A DNA stretch of 64,000 bases from contig CAVZUJ010000004.1 of the NCBI GenBank assembly GCA_963778525.1, forward strand, positions 62,001 to 126,000, read 5' to 3'. This DNA comes from Schlegelella_A sp963778525 (GTDB taxonomy: Bacteria; Pseudomonadota; Gammaproteobacteria; Burkholderiales; Burkholderiaceae_C). This document shows, piece by piece, positions 49,772-58,865 of this stretch (its first letter is position 1; each line of letters opens with the position of its first letter). The notes beneath the pieces were generated by a model that saw only the letters and a list, made by a program, of their open reading frames with translations, was not told where the DNA came from and searched no databases. A program made the translations under genes and the position numbers.

Positions 49772-49975
49772 ATGGAAGACAACCACCACTCCTTGCCCCG
49801 GCGCCTGATCGAGTTGCGCATGGAACATGCCGACCTCGACGATCTCATCGATCGCGCCACGATCGATGCCGGCGGCGACGAGCTGTCGGTGCGGCGCCTG
49901 AAGAAACGGCGCCTGCTGTTGCGCGACCAGATCGCGCGCATCGAAGCCGAACTCGAACCGCCGCAGCCGGCATGA
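49772..49975 (+). CDS. DUF465 (YdcH-like) small protein
   Basis: 67 residues, two predicted helices forming a hairpin: LPRRLIELRMEHADLDDLID then LSVRRLKKRRLLLRDQIARI. This is the DUF465 pattern; function is unknown. ATG 49772 is chosen over upstream in-frame starts because the family begins just before the first helix. Its stop overlaps the helicase start by ATGA. Confidence 0.85.
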   Translation: MEDNHHSLPRRLIELRMEHADLDDLIDRATIDAGGDELSVRRLKKRRLLLRDQIARIEAELEPPQPA

Positions 49976-51945
49976 GCCTCGAGAGCGAGGCCATCGCCGC
50001 GCTGTCCGCAGGCGGGGCGCTGGCTGTTGCCGACCCCAACCACAAGGAGCGGGTCGAGCAGCTCGACATGGCCCGCGCCGTGGTCGAGGCGATAGAAGCT
50101 CGCTCTGCGCTCGTCGTCGAAGCGGGAACGGGCGTCGGAAAGACCTATGCCTACCTGGTCCCGGCGTTGCTCTCGGGTGCGCGAACGCTGCTCAGCACCG
50201 CGACCAAGACGCTGCAGGACCAGCTCTTCCTGCGCGACCTGCCGCGGCTGCGCGCTGCCCTGGCCGTGCCCGTCACGGTCGCCTTGCTGAAAGGGCGAGG
50301 CAGCTACCTGTGCACCCATCGGCTGGCACTGGCGCGCAGCGAGGCCCATCTCCCCGATCGGTTCGCGGTGCGTGCCCTGGCCCGCATCGAGGCCTGGGCG
50401 CAGACGACGGCGAGCGGCGATCTCGCCGAGCTCGAAGGGCTGGACGAACGCAGCAGCATCATTCCGCTGGTCACGTCGTCGCGCGAGAACTGCCTCGGCA
50501 GCGAGTGTCCCGAGGCACGCCAATGCCACGTCAACAAGGCCCGGCGGGAGGCGATGGCCGCCGATCTCGTGGTCGTCAACCATCACCTGTTCTTCGCCGA
50601 CATGGCCTTGCGCGACAGCGGCGTGGCCGAGCTGCTGCCGAGCGTCGATGTCGCGATCTTCGACGAGGCCCATCAGCTGGGCGAGGCCGGCGTGCAGTTC
50701 CTCGGCACCGTGCTCGGCACGTCGCAGGTGATCGACTTCGCCCGCGATACCCTGGCCATCGGGCTGCAGCAGGCGCGCGGTCTGGTGCCCTGGGCCGAAG
50801 TGGCGGGCGCGTGCGACAAGAGTGCCCGCGATCTGCGCATCGCGGCCAGCGGCCGCCTGGGCGAAGTGCGAGGCAACCTCAAGTTGCGCTGGTCGGAGCG
50901 CAGCAGCGAGGAATCGTTCGCGGCGGCGCTTGCCGCGGTGGCCGCGGCCTGCGCGGCCGCCCGTTCGGCGCTCGACACGGTGAGCGAGCTGGCGCCCGAT
51001 TTCGTTCGCCTTGCCGAGCGCGCCAGTCGGCTCGCCGCGCTGGCCGAGCAATTCGCCGGCCCGCCCGACGACACCCGGATCCGCTGGGTCGACATGTCGC
51101 CGCACCAGGCGCGGCTGGTCGAGTCGCCGCTCGACATCCGCGATGCGCTGCGCGAGCAGATGCGCGCCGCGAGCAAGGCCTGGATCTTCACCTCCGCCAC
51201 CCTCGGCGACGACGATCGCCTGAGCTGGTTCACCAGTGGCGCGGGCCTCGAGGACGCGCGCACCTTGCGCCTGGGCAGTCCGTTCGACTATCGAAGCCAC
51301 GCCCGCGTCTATGTGCCGCTTGTCTTTGCCAAGGCCGGCGAGCCGCCGCATCCGCTGGCCGTCGCCAAGCTCGCCGGCCGCTGTGCCCGCGCCCTTGGCG
51401 GCCGCACCTTCGTACTGACGACCACCTTGCGCTCGTTGCAGGCCGTGGGCGCGCAACTGCGCGATGACTTCGCGTCCGACGACGCCGGCATCGAAGTGCT
51501 GGTGCAGGGCCAGGGATCGAAACGCCAGCTGATGCAGCGCTTCCTGTCGGCGCCGCACGCGGTGCTGGTCGGCTCGCAAAGCTTCTGGGAAGGCATCGAC
51601 GTTCCAGGCGACGCCCTGCAGTGCGTCGTCATCGACAAGCTGCCGTTTCCGCCACCGAACGATCCGCTCGTCGAAGCGAAGGTGCGCCGGCTCGAGTCCG
51701 AGGGTCGCAATCCGTTCGCGGAGTACTTCGTCGCCGAGGCGGCCATCTCGCTGAAGCAGGGTGCCGGTCGACTGATTCGCAGCGAATCCGATCGCGGCCT
51801 GCTCGTCGTCTGCGATTCGCGCATGGCCTCGATGGGCTACGGCCGACGCCTGTTTTCAGCCCTCCCGCCCATGACCCGGCTCGACGACGAAGCTGAAGCC
51901 CTGGCCTGGCTGGCCGGGCTCGCCGCCGAGCCGCTTACGGCTTGA
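49972..51945 (+). CDS. ATP-dependent DNA helicase, DinG/YoaA (XPD-like) family
   Basis: 657 residues, superfamily 2 iron-sulfur helicase. Walker A EAGTGVGKT (Lys57) is followed by four cysteines for a [4Fe-4S] cluster (GSYLC near 115, then ENCLGSECPEARQC near 180), the DEAH box VAIFDEAHQLG and helicase motifs FTSATLG, GSQSFWEGIDVPG and QGAGRLIRSESDRG. It unwinds DNA 5' to 3' during repair. The cysteine spacing and size favour YoaA/DinG; the two cannot be separated here. Start overlaps DUF465. Confidence 0.9.
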   Translation: MSLESEAIAALSAGGALAVADPNHKERVEQLDMARAVVEAIEARSALVVEAGTGVGKTYAYLVPALLSGARTLLSTATKTLQDQLFLRDLPRLRAALAVPVTVALLKGRGSYLCTHRLALARSEAHLPDRFAVRALARIEAWAQTTASGDLAELEGLDERSSIIPLVTSSRENCLGSECPEARQCHVNKARREAMAADLVVVNHHLFFADMALRDSGVAELLPSVDVAIFDEAHQLGEAGVQFLGTVLGTSQVIDFARDTLAIGLQQARGLVPWAEVAGACDKSARDLRIAASGRLGEVRGNLKLRWSERSSEESFAAALAAVAAACAAARSALDTVSELAPDFVRLAERASRLAALAEQFAGPPDDTRIRWVDMSPHQARLVESPLDIRDALREQMRAASKAWIFTSATLGDDDRLSWFTSGAGLEDARTLRLGSPFDYRSHARVYVPLVFAKAGEPPHPLAVAKLAGRCARALGGRTFVLTTTLRSLQAVGAQLRDDFASDDAGIEVLVQGQGSKRQLMQRFLSAPHAVLVGSQSFWEGIDVPGDALQCVVIDKLPFPPPNDPLVEAKVRRLESEGRNPFAEYFVAEAAISLKQGAGRLIRSESDRGLLVVCDSRMASMGYGRRLFSALPPMTRLDDEAEALAWLAGLAAEPLTA

Positions 51946-51954
51946 CGCCAGCGG

Positions 51955-52758
51955 CTACCAGAGCTGCCACCAACGCGATTTCCTGTTCGAGCCCAGGCTG
52001 GCGACGTCGAGCGCCGTGTTCGGATAGTTCTGCCTCAGGACGCGCTCGGCATCGTCGCGCAATTGGGTCAGGCCGAGGCGGTCGTAGCTCTGCGCCATGA
52101 TGAAAAGCGCCTGCTCGGTGGACGGCGATTGCTGGAAGTTCAGCACCGTCTGCTGCGCCCGGTTCACTGCCGCCACATAGGCGCCGCGACGGAAGTAGTA
52201 GGTCGCCACGTGCACTTCGTAGGCGGCCAGCGCATTGACGACGTAATTCATGTGCAGGCGAGCGTCGTCGGCATAGGCCGACTGCGGGAACTGCTCGACG
52301 AGTTGCTTGAACGATTGATAGGCGTCGCGCGCGGCCTGCTGGTCGCGCTCGGAGAGATCCTGGCCGGTCATGCCGCCGAAAAAGCCGAGGTCGTCGTTGA
52401 AGTTGATCAGGCCTTGCAGGTACAGCGCGTAGTCGAGCGCGGGGCTTGTGGGATGGACCTTGATGTAGCGCTCGAGAATCGACAGCGCCTGCGCCCGCTC
52501 GGCCGACTTCCACAGCACGTAGGCGCGTTCGAGCTGAGCCTGTTCTGCGAGCACCGAGCCGGCGGCGCGGCCTTCCAGGCGCTCGTAGAGCTTCGCCGCC
52601 TTCTCGTAGTTGCCCGACGCCGCCTCTTCCTTGGCCTCGGCGTAGATCTTCTCGGGCGACCATTTCGCGGTCTCGTCGCGAGTGGTGTCGCAGGCAGCGA
52701 GGAGCAGGGCGACCGACATCGCCGACACTGTCAGCCAGGAGCGCATGGGTACATTCAT
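51955..52758 (-). CDS. bamD: Outer membrane protein assembly factor BamD
   Basis: About 267 residues, lipoprotein signal with lipobox LLAAC (Cys near residue 23), then five tetratricopeptide-like repeats (YAEAKEEAASGNYEKAAKLY; ALSILERYIKVHPTSP; FKQLVEQFPQSAYADDARLH; YYFRRGAYVAAVNRAQQTVL; IMAQSYDRLGLTQLRDDAER). It is the essential partner of BamA in the outer-membrane assembly complex. Start options are ATG 52758, ATG 52746 and GTG 52767; all give the same mature lipoprotein. Divergent from rluD by 35 bp. Confidence 0.93.
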   Translation of the reverse strand: MNVPMRSWLTVSAMSVALLLAACDTTRDETAKWSPEKIYAEAKEEAASGNYEKAAKLYERLEGRAAGSVLAEQAQLERAYVLWKSAERAQALSILERYIKVHPTSPALDYALYLQGLINFNDDLGFFGGMTGQDLSERDQQAARDAYQSFKQLVEQFPQSAYADDARLHMNYVVNALAAYEVHVATYYFRRGAYVAAVNRAQQTVLNFQQSPSTEQALFIMAQSYDRLGLTQLRDDAERVLRQNYPNTALDVASLGSNRKSRWWQLW

Positions 52759-52788
52759 CGTCTTCACGGAAAAGAATCGAGCGCGAAT

Positions 52789-52794
52789 CTTATA
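52789..52794 (-). promoter_or_regulatory. -10 element of bamD
   Basis: TATAAG on the minus strand, 31 bp before the bamD ATG. It overlaps the rluD start codon on the other strand. Confidence 0.4.
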
Positions 52795-53813
52795 TGGTCA
52801 GTGAAGCTGAATCCGTGGGCGAAAGCGTGCTGCCGGAAGGGTCGGAGCCCGGTGTCGAGAGCGACGAGGAGCCGCCCGAAAAACGTATCGGGAGCGTCGA
52901 GCCGAGCCAACACGGCGAGCGGCTGGACAAGGCGGTCGTTGCGCTGGCCCCCGAGTTCTCGCGCAGCCATCTGCAAGGTTTGATCCGTGGCGGCCAGGTC
53001 AGCATCGACGGTCTCGTCGCGGCGAGTCCGGCGCAGCGACTGCGCGCCGGGCAGCGTCTGGCCGTGACGTTGCTGCCGACCGCCGAGAGTCGCGCCTACC
53101 GCGCGGAGACGCTGCCGCTCGTGCTGGTCTACGAGGACGAGCACCTGCTGGTGGTCGACAAGGCCGTCGGCATGGTTGTGCACCCGGCCGCCGGCAACTG
53201 GTCGGGTACGCTGCTCAACGCCTTGCTTGCGCGCTATCCGGCCAGTGCGGCGCTTCCGCGCGCCGGCATCGTGCACCGGCTCGACAAGGACACCTCGGGC
53301 CTGATGGTCATCGGCAAGACGCTGCCCGCGGTGACGGCGCTGGTGCGCGCGATCGCGGCCCGCGAGGTGCACCGTCGCTATCTTGCGCTTGCGCATGGCC
53401 GGCCCGCGGCAACGGCATTCTCGATCGATGCGCCCATCGGTCGTGATCCCCAGACGCGGATGCGCATGGCGGTCGTCGCATCCGGAAAGGCCTCGCGCAC
53501 CGACATCGAATGTCTCGCCTCGGCGGATGGCCTGAGCGCGCTGCGCTGCACGCTGCATTCGGGCCGCACGCATCAGATTCGGGTCCATCTGGCGTCGCGC
53601 GGAATGCCGCTGGTGGGCGATCGCCTGTACGGCGGCCGGCCGGCCCTCGGCATCGAGCGCCAGGCCCTGCATGCCGCCGAGCTTGCCTTCGTGCACCCGG
53701 TTTCCGGGCAAGCGCTGGCGCTGCGCGCACCGCTGCCCGCGGACCTTGCGGGACCCTGGCAGAGCATCGCGTCGGCGGGCGGCGGAGCGGGCGACGCAGG
53801 TTCGCTACAATAG
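52794..53813 (+). CDS. rluD: Ribosomal large subunit pseudouridine synthase D
   Basis: 339 residues: an acidic N-terminal extension (1-38), S4 RNA-binding domain (about 42-95) and the RluA-type catalytic domain with Asp164 in AGIVHRLDKDTSGLMV and the HSGRTHQIRVHLA motif. It makes pseudouridines in helix 69 of 23S rRNA. Next to bamD (yfiO), the usual place for rluD. No ribosome-binding site is obvious before ATG 52794. Confidence 0.92.
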   Translation: MVSEAESVGESVLPEGSEPGVESDEEPPEKRIGSVEPSQHGERLDKAVVALAPEFSRSHLQGLIRGGQVSIDGLVAASPAQRLRAGQRLAVTLLPTAESRAYRAETLPLVLVYEDEHLLVVDKAVGMVVHPAAGNWSGTLLNALLARYPASAALPRAGIVHRLDKDTSGLMVIGKTLPAVTALVRAIAAREVHRRYLALAHGRPAATAFSIDAPIGRDPQTRMRMAVVASGKASRTDIECLASADGLSALRCTLHSGRTHQIRVHLASRGMPLVGDRLYGGRPALGIERQALHAAELAFVHPVSGQALALRAPLPADLAGPWQSIASAGGGAGDAGSLQ

Positions 53814-54003
53814 GCCCGTTGCATTTCGATGCGGGCGGCTGGCGCGACAACGCGAAACCGCGGCCCGAACGTTCGACGGCAGACATCCTGACCACCGCAC
53901 CCCTGGGTGCTGATGACGAGCGGCAAGCGCAAGCGCTGCCGATTCCGCCGCGTTCCAGGACGTGACGATTTGCCGCCCGGCGGCAGAGGACTATCACGAC
54001 GAC

Positions 54004-54672
54004 ATGAAGACCCTGGATGCCAAGCGCGTCCTCGAGGCCGCGCTCATCTGCTCGAGTCAACCCATGCCGCTGCGCGAACTGGGTGGGCTGTTCGCCGGCG
54101 AAATCGGGCCGGACACGCTTCGGGACCTTCTCGAGGAGCTCGGGCGCGACTGCGCCGGTCGCGGCGTCGAGCTCGTTGCGCTGGCCAGCGGCTGGCGCTA
54201 TCAGAGCCGGCCTGAAATGGCGGCCTATCTGGCGCGTCTCAACCCGGAGCGGCCGCCGCGCTATTCACGGGCTCTCATGGAAACGCTCGCCATCGTTGCC
54301 TATCGGCAGCCGGTGACGCGCGGCGACATCGAAGACATTCGTGGCGTCGCCGTCGCCAGCTCGATCGTCAAGCAGCTCGAGGACCGCGGCTGGGTCGAAG
54401 CGATCGGCTACCGCGAGGCGGCCGGGCGACCGGCGCTGCTGGCGACGACGCGGCAATTTCTCGACGACCTCGGCCTGGCCAGTCTCGAGCAGCTCCCGGC
54501 GCTCGACGGCGCCGGCGATGTGCCCGCCGCCGGCCACGATGCGCTCGCCGCAGCGGTGGCCCAGGTCTCGTTGTCGTTCGCCGGATCGGCGCTCGAGGGC
54601 GAGGAACCTGCCGCAACCGCTTCCGATGTCGACTCACCGCCCGCCGATCCCGCCCTGGAATCACACGCATGA
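54004..54672 (+). CDS. scpB: Segregation and condensation protein B
   Basis: 222 residues with two winged-helix domains: RVLEAALICSSQPMPLREL and SRALMETLAIVAYRQPVTRG with IEDIRGVAVASSIVKQLEDR, the ScpB signature. The acidic tail after residue 185 is low complexity. It binds ScpA and SMC for chromosome condensation. ATG 54004 is chosen; an upstream GTG at 53962 would add 14 residues. Stop overlaps rluB by ATGA. The 190 bp between rluD and scpB contain no other gene. Confidence 0.92.
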   Translation: MKTLDAKRVLEAALICSSQPMPLRELGGLFAGEIGPDTLRDLLEELGRDCAGRGVELVALASGWRYQSRPEMAAYLARLNPERPPRYSRALMETLAIVAYRQPVTRGDIEDIRGVAVASSIVKQLEDRGWVEAIGYREAAGRPALLATTRQFLDDLGLASLEQLPALDGAGDVPAAGHDALAAAVAQVSLSFAGSALEGEEPAATASDVDSPPADPALESHA

Positions 54673-56340
54673 ACGCTCCCGCCGATCCCGCTCCTTCCAC
54701 TGAGGTCGAACGCGAATCCGATGCGGCTCCGTCCGCTTCACCCGCTGGCCGAGCCGAAGCGGGCCCTTCCGACCCTTCTGCGCAGGGGCGTGCCGAAGGC
54801 GAGGGTCCGCGCGGCGAGCGCGGTCGGCGTCGTGGCCGGCGCGACCGCCGCCGCGGGGAAGGCGGCGACACGGCAGGTCCGCGCGGGCAGGCGATGCCGT
54901 TGCCGCCGAATTTCGAAGGCCCGCTGCCCTTGCACCTGCAGCCTCGGGTGTTGCCGGAGGCCGGCGAAGTCTTTGCGCATGTCATGTCGGGCGAGTTCGA
55001 CACCGAGTCGGAAGCACCGCCGGAGGTCGAGGAGCCGGCCCACAAACGGGTGCTGGCGCCCGAAGCCGATGCGCCCAAGCTGCACAAGGTCCTGGCCCAG
55101 GCCGGCATCGGCTCGCGGCGCGACATGGAAGACCTGATCGTCGAAGGTCGCATCACCGTCAACGGAGAGCCGGCACACACCGGGCAACGCATCTCCTTCG
55201 GCGACCGCATCGAGGTCGACGGCAAGCCGGTGCGGCTGCGCATCGTGCCGCCGCCGGCGCGCATCATTGCGTATCACAAGCCGGCCGGCGAGATCGTCAC
55301 CAACGACGATCCCGAGCACCGTCCCACCGTGTTCCGCCGCCTGCCGCGACTGCAGCAAGGCAAGTGGCAATCGGTCGGCCGCCTCGACATCAACACCGAG
55401 GGCCTGCTGCTCTTCACGAATTCCGGCGGCCTGGCCAATCAGCTGATGCATCCGCGCTTCGGCGTCGAGCGCGAGTACGCGGTGCGCGTCATGGGCACGC
55501 TCGGCGACGAGGAGCGCGCGCAACTCCTGCAGGGTGTCGAGGTCGACGGCCAGCGCGCGGCCTTCAAGTCGATCGCCAACGGTGGCGGCGAGGGCCTGAA
55601 CCAGTGGTACCGGGTCGTCATCACCGAAGGCCGCAACCGCGAGGTGAGAAAGCTCTTCGAAGCGGTCGGCCTGACCGTGAGTCGGCTGATCCGCATCCGC
55701 TACGGCACGGTGGTGTTGCCGCACGGCCTCAAGCGAGGCGTCTGGGTCGATCTGGACGAGCACGACGTGCGTCAGATTCGACGCCTGGCCAGCGGCAACG
55801 AGGCGCCGCGCAATGACGATCGGCCCGATGGCGGCGGCAAGCGTCGCGACGAGCGGCGTGACGACCGCGGCCCGCGTGGCAACGCGCAAGGCAACGACCG
55901 GCAGCGCCAGCAGGGTCCGCGCCGCTCCGAGGAGGCGCGCGTCGAGGCCCCGGTGGATGCCGGCGAGCGCCCGTCGCGGCCGCAGAACGAGGATGACGAA
56001 GACGACTTCGACCCGAGCCGCATCCCCAATCCGTTGCAGCAGACCTTCGATCACCGCTTCGTCCAGGGCCGACGCATCGGGCCGAACAGCGGCTTCGGCG
56101 CGGGCGGCAGCGCACCGCGCGCGCCGAGCGGCCCGAAGGGCGATCCCAAGCAACCGGATCCGCTCCAGACTTCGGTCGGCTATATCGGCGCCGACGCGTT
56201 CCACCGCAAGAATCGCGGTCGTGGCGGCAATCGGGGCGGTGGCTTCGGTGGCGGCGGTGGCGGTGGCGGCTGGCGGCGGTGGCGGCGGGCAGGGCGGCTT
56301 TGGCGGCGGCAATGGCGGCGGCGGAAGGCGCGGTCGCTGA
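54669..56340 (+). CDS. rluB: Ribosomal large subunit pseudouridine synthase B with long disordered tails, frameshifted at the end
   Basis: About 556 residues. The S4 domain (about 135-185; KLHKVLAQAGIGSRRDMEDL) and the RsuA-type catalytic domain (GRLDINTEGLLLFTNSGGLA with catalytic Asp; EGRNREVRKLFEAVGLTVSR) modify 23S rRNA. Both ends are unusual: an Arg/Gly-rich N-terminus (1-70) and a C-terminal tail of about 180 residues, Arg/Asp/Gln-rich then nearly pure Gly. An extra T at 56271 inside the Gly run throws the frame through the normal stop at 56340 and into ndk; removing it gives the expected GGNGGGGRRGR end. The apparent RluB-Ndk fusion is therefore an artefact. Confidence 0.9.
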
Positions 56341-56373
56341 GGCCGCAGGCGCGGTCGCGAAACGCTGCACCCC

Positions 56374-56379
56374 TACAAT
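56374..56379 (+). promoter_or_regulatory. -10 element of ndk
   Basis: TACAAT lies 39 bp before the ndk ATG and 34 bp after the rluB stop; the -35 is weak. Confidence 0.4.
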
Positions 56380-56417
56380 CAAAGGCTTTGCCAAAGACTT
56401 TCGGAGCTCCAAGAATC

Positions 56418-56843
56418 ATGGCCGTCGAACGCACTCTTTCGATCATCAAACCGGACGCCGTCGTCAAGAACGTCGTCGGTCAGATCTACTCCCGTTTCGA
56501 AGGCGCCGGATTGAAGATCGTCGCAGCGAAGATGGCCCATCTTTCGCGCGGCGAAGCCGAAGCGTTCTACGCCGTGCACAAGGCCCGGCCGTTCTTCAAC
56601 GACCTTGTCTCGTTCATGATTTCGGGGCCGGTGATGATCCAGGTGCTCGAAGGCCCCGAGGCGATCGCGAAGAACCGGCAGCTCATGGGTGCCACTGACC
56701 CGAAGAAGGCGGACAAGGGAACCATCCGTGCGGATTTCGCCGCCAGCATCGATGCCAACGCGGTGCACGGCTCGGACGCTGCTGAAACGGCGGCTGTCGA
56801 GATCGCCTTCTTCTTCCCCGGAATGAACGTCTACGGACGCTGA
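56418..56843 (+). CDS. ndk: Nucleoside diphosphate kinase
   Basis: 141 residues. The phosphorylated His117 is in NAVHGSDAAETA; ERTLSIIKPDAV and FYAVHKARPFFNDLVSFM are family motifs. It balances NTP pools by phosphate transfer. ATG 56418 gives the canonical MAVERTLSIIKPD start. rlmN follows after 19 bp. Confidence 0.97.
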   Translation: MAVERTLSIIKPDAVVKNVVGQIYSRFEGAGLKIVAAKMAHLSRGEAEAFYAVHKARPFFNDLVSFMISGPVMIQVLEGPEAIAKNRQLMGATDPKKADKGTIRADFAASIDANAVHGSDAAETAAVEIAFFFPGMNVYGR

Positions 56844-56862
56844 TCGACCGCGCGCGCCCGGC

Positions 56863-58041
56863 ATGGTCAACCTGCTTCAGTTCGACCGTACCGGGCTCGC
56901 CGACTTCTGCGCCGGGCTCGGCGAAAAGCGCTTTCGCGCGACGCAGCTCTTTCGCTGGATCCACCAGCGCGGCGAACGCGATCCGGCGGCGATGACCGAC
57001 CTCGCGAAGTCGCTGCGTGACAAGCTGGCCGCGAGTGCCGCAGTCCTGCCACTGCCGGTGGCGAGCGAGCAAGTGGCGGCCGACGGCACCATCAAGTGGC
57101 TGTTCGACGTCGGTGCCGGCGATGCCGTCGAGACCGTGTTCATTCCTGAATCCGGCCGCGGCACGCTCTGCATCTCTTCGCAGGCCGGTTGTGCCGTCAA
57201 CTGCCGCTTCTGTGCCACGGGCCACCAGGGCTTCAGTCGCAATCTCGACACGGCCGAGATCCTGGCCCAGCTCTGGCACGCCGAGTTCGAGCTGCGCCGC
57301 CGACTCGGTCTGGCGCACGGCGAACGGGCCATCACCAACGTGGTGATGATGGGCATGGGCGAGCCTTTGCAGAACTACGCTGCGCTGGTACCGGCCTTGC
57401 GCGTCATGCTCGACGACCATGGCTACGGGCTGTCCCGTCGCCGCGTCACCGTGTCGACCTCGGGTGTCGTGCCGATGATCGACCGGCTGCGCGAAGACTG
57501 CCCCGTGGCGTTGGCGGTTTCGCTGCATGCGCCGGACGACGCCTTGCGAAGCGAGTTGGTCCCGCTGAACCGGAAGTATCCGATCGACGAGCTCTTCGCT
57601 GCCTGCCGGCGCTATCTCGAACGCGCGCCGCGCGACTTCATCACGATCGAGTACTGCATGCTCGATCGCGTCAACGATTCGCCGGCACAGGCCGAAGCGC
57701 TGCTCGCCCTGCTGCGCGGCGATGCGACGCGGCCAGGCTTGCCATGCAAGGTCAACCTGATTCCCTTCAATCCCTTTCCCGAGTCCGGGTTGCGCCGCTC
57801 GGCGCCGGATCGGGTCGCGGCCTTCGCGGCCGTGCTTCTCGAAGGCGGCATCGTCACGACGGTGCGGCGCACGCGCGGCGACGACATCGCGGCGGCCTGC
57901 GGCCAACTGGCCGGCGAAGTGCAGGATCGCACCCACGTCGAAGATCGCCGTCGGCGGACGCTGGTCGAGCAGCGCGTGGCCGGGCCGGTCTCGCGCCGCC
58001 AGGGCGCGGTCGCGCCTCGCACGAGAGGCACTTCGCCATGA
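56863..58041 (+). CDS. rlmN: Dual-specificity RNA methyltransferase RlmN
   Basis: 392 residues, radical SAM enzyme. Cys110, Cys114 and Cys117 (CAVNCRFC) bind the [4Fe-4S] cluster, VVMMGMGEPLQNY and VTVSTSGVVPMIDRL are family motifs, and a C-terminal Cys in AAACGQLAGE carries the methyl intermediate. It makes 2-methyladenosine in 23S rRNA and some tRNAs. The last 40 residues are an Arg-rich extension. Stop overlaps pilW by ATGA. Confidence 0.95.
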   Translation: MVNLLQFDRTGLADFCAGLGEKRFRATQLFRWIHQRGERDPAAMTDLAKSLRDKLAASAAVLPLPVASEQVAADGTIKWLFDVGAGDAVETVFIPESGRGTLCISSQAGCAVNCRFCATGHQGFSRNLDTAEILAQLWHAEFELRRRLGLAHGERAITNVVMMGMGEPLQNYAALVPALRVMLDDHGYGLSRRRVTVSTSGVVPMIDRLREDCPVALAVSLHAPDDALRSELVPLNRKYPIDELFAACRRYLERAPRDFITIEYCMLDRVNDSPAQAEALLALLRGDATRPGLPCKVNLIPFNPFPESGLRRSAPDRVAAFAAVLLEGGIVTTVRRTRGDDIAAACGQLAGEVQDRTHVEDRRRRTLVEQRVAGPVSRRQGAVAPRTRGTSP

Positions 58042-58865
58042 GGCGCGCATCGCTTTGCCGGCGGACGCTGGCGTGGACTCTCGTCGTCGTCGTTCTCGCT
58101 GGCTGCGTCGAAACGACCCAGGTCCATCCCCCGACGCTGCCGACTGCGGATCTGAGGGATCGTCCTGCACCCAACCCCGACGGGTCGGATGCGCAGAAGC
58201 GGGCGCAGGCGCGGCTCGACCTGGCCGCAGCGTATTTCGGGCGTGGCCAGGTCAAGACCGCGCTCGAGGAAGTGAAGCTGGCCATCGCCGCCGATCCGAC
58301 CTTCGGCCCGGCGTACAGCCTGCGTGGTCTCGTCTACGCCAATCTCGGCGACAGCGTGCTGGCCGAAGACAGCTTCAAGCGCGCGCTCCAGCTCATGCCT
58401 GGCGATCCGGACGTGATGCAGAACTACGGCTACTTCCTGTGCGAACAGAAGCGCTATCCGGAATCGACCGTGCTCTTCAAGCAGGCGCTCGCAGCGCCTC
58501 GATACCAGGGTGCTACCCGGACCTTGCTCGCGCTCGGCGTCTGCCAGGCACTCGCCGGCGACCTGGCCGAGGCCGACGCCTCGCTGACGCGCGCCTACCA
58601 GCTCGATCCCGCCAGCCCCGTGACCGCAACCAATCTCGCCGAGGTTCTCTATCGGCGCGGCCAGTACGAGCGCGCGCGCTTCTACATTCGCCGCGTCAAC
58701 GCGCTGGCCAACGTCTCGAACGCGCAGACCTTGTGGCTCGCGGCCCGGATCGAGCACAAGATGGGCGACGCCGTCGGCACCAACGAATTCGGCCGTCAGC
58801 TCAGCAATCGATTCCCGGATTCGCGCGAGGCTTCGGCATTCGCGCGAGGCGCCTTCGATGAGTGA
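58038..58865 (+). CDS. pilW: Type IV pilus biogenesis/stability lipoprotein PilW (PilF)
   Basis: 275 residues: lipoprotein signal with lipobox VLAGC (Cys near 23), then about six tetratricopeptide repeats (LDLAAAYFGRGQVKTALEEV; AYSLRGLVYANLGDSVLAED; YGYFLCEQKRYPESTVLFKQ). It supports outer-membrane PilQ secretin assembly. The rlmN-pilW-rodZ-ispG-hisS order is conserved in betaproteobacteria and supports the call. It overlaps rlmN by 4 bp and the next gene by 8 bp. Confidence 0.9.
   Translation: MRRASLCRRTLAWTLVVVVLAGCVETTQVHPPTLPTADLRDRPAPNPDGSDAQKRAQARLDLAAAYFGRGQVKTALEEVKLAIAADPTFGPAYSLRGLVYANLGDSVLAEDSFKRALQLMPGDPDVMQNYGYFLCEQKRYPESTVLFKQALAAPRYQGATRTLLALGVCQALAGDLAEADASLTRAYQLDPASPVTATNLAEVLYRRGQYERARFYIRRVNALANVSNAQTLWLAARIEHKMGDAVGTNEFGRQLSNRFPDSREASAFARGAFDE

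Noticed and set aside
54669..56843. Apparent RluB-Ndk fusion protein
   Set aside because: The join comes from one extra base in a glycine run at 56271; removing it gives a normal RluB stop at 56340 and a separate ndk with its own canonical start.
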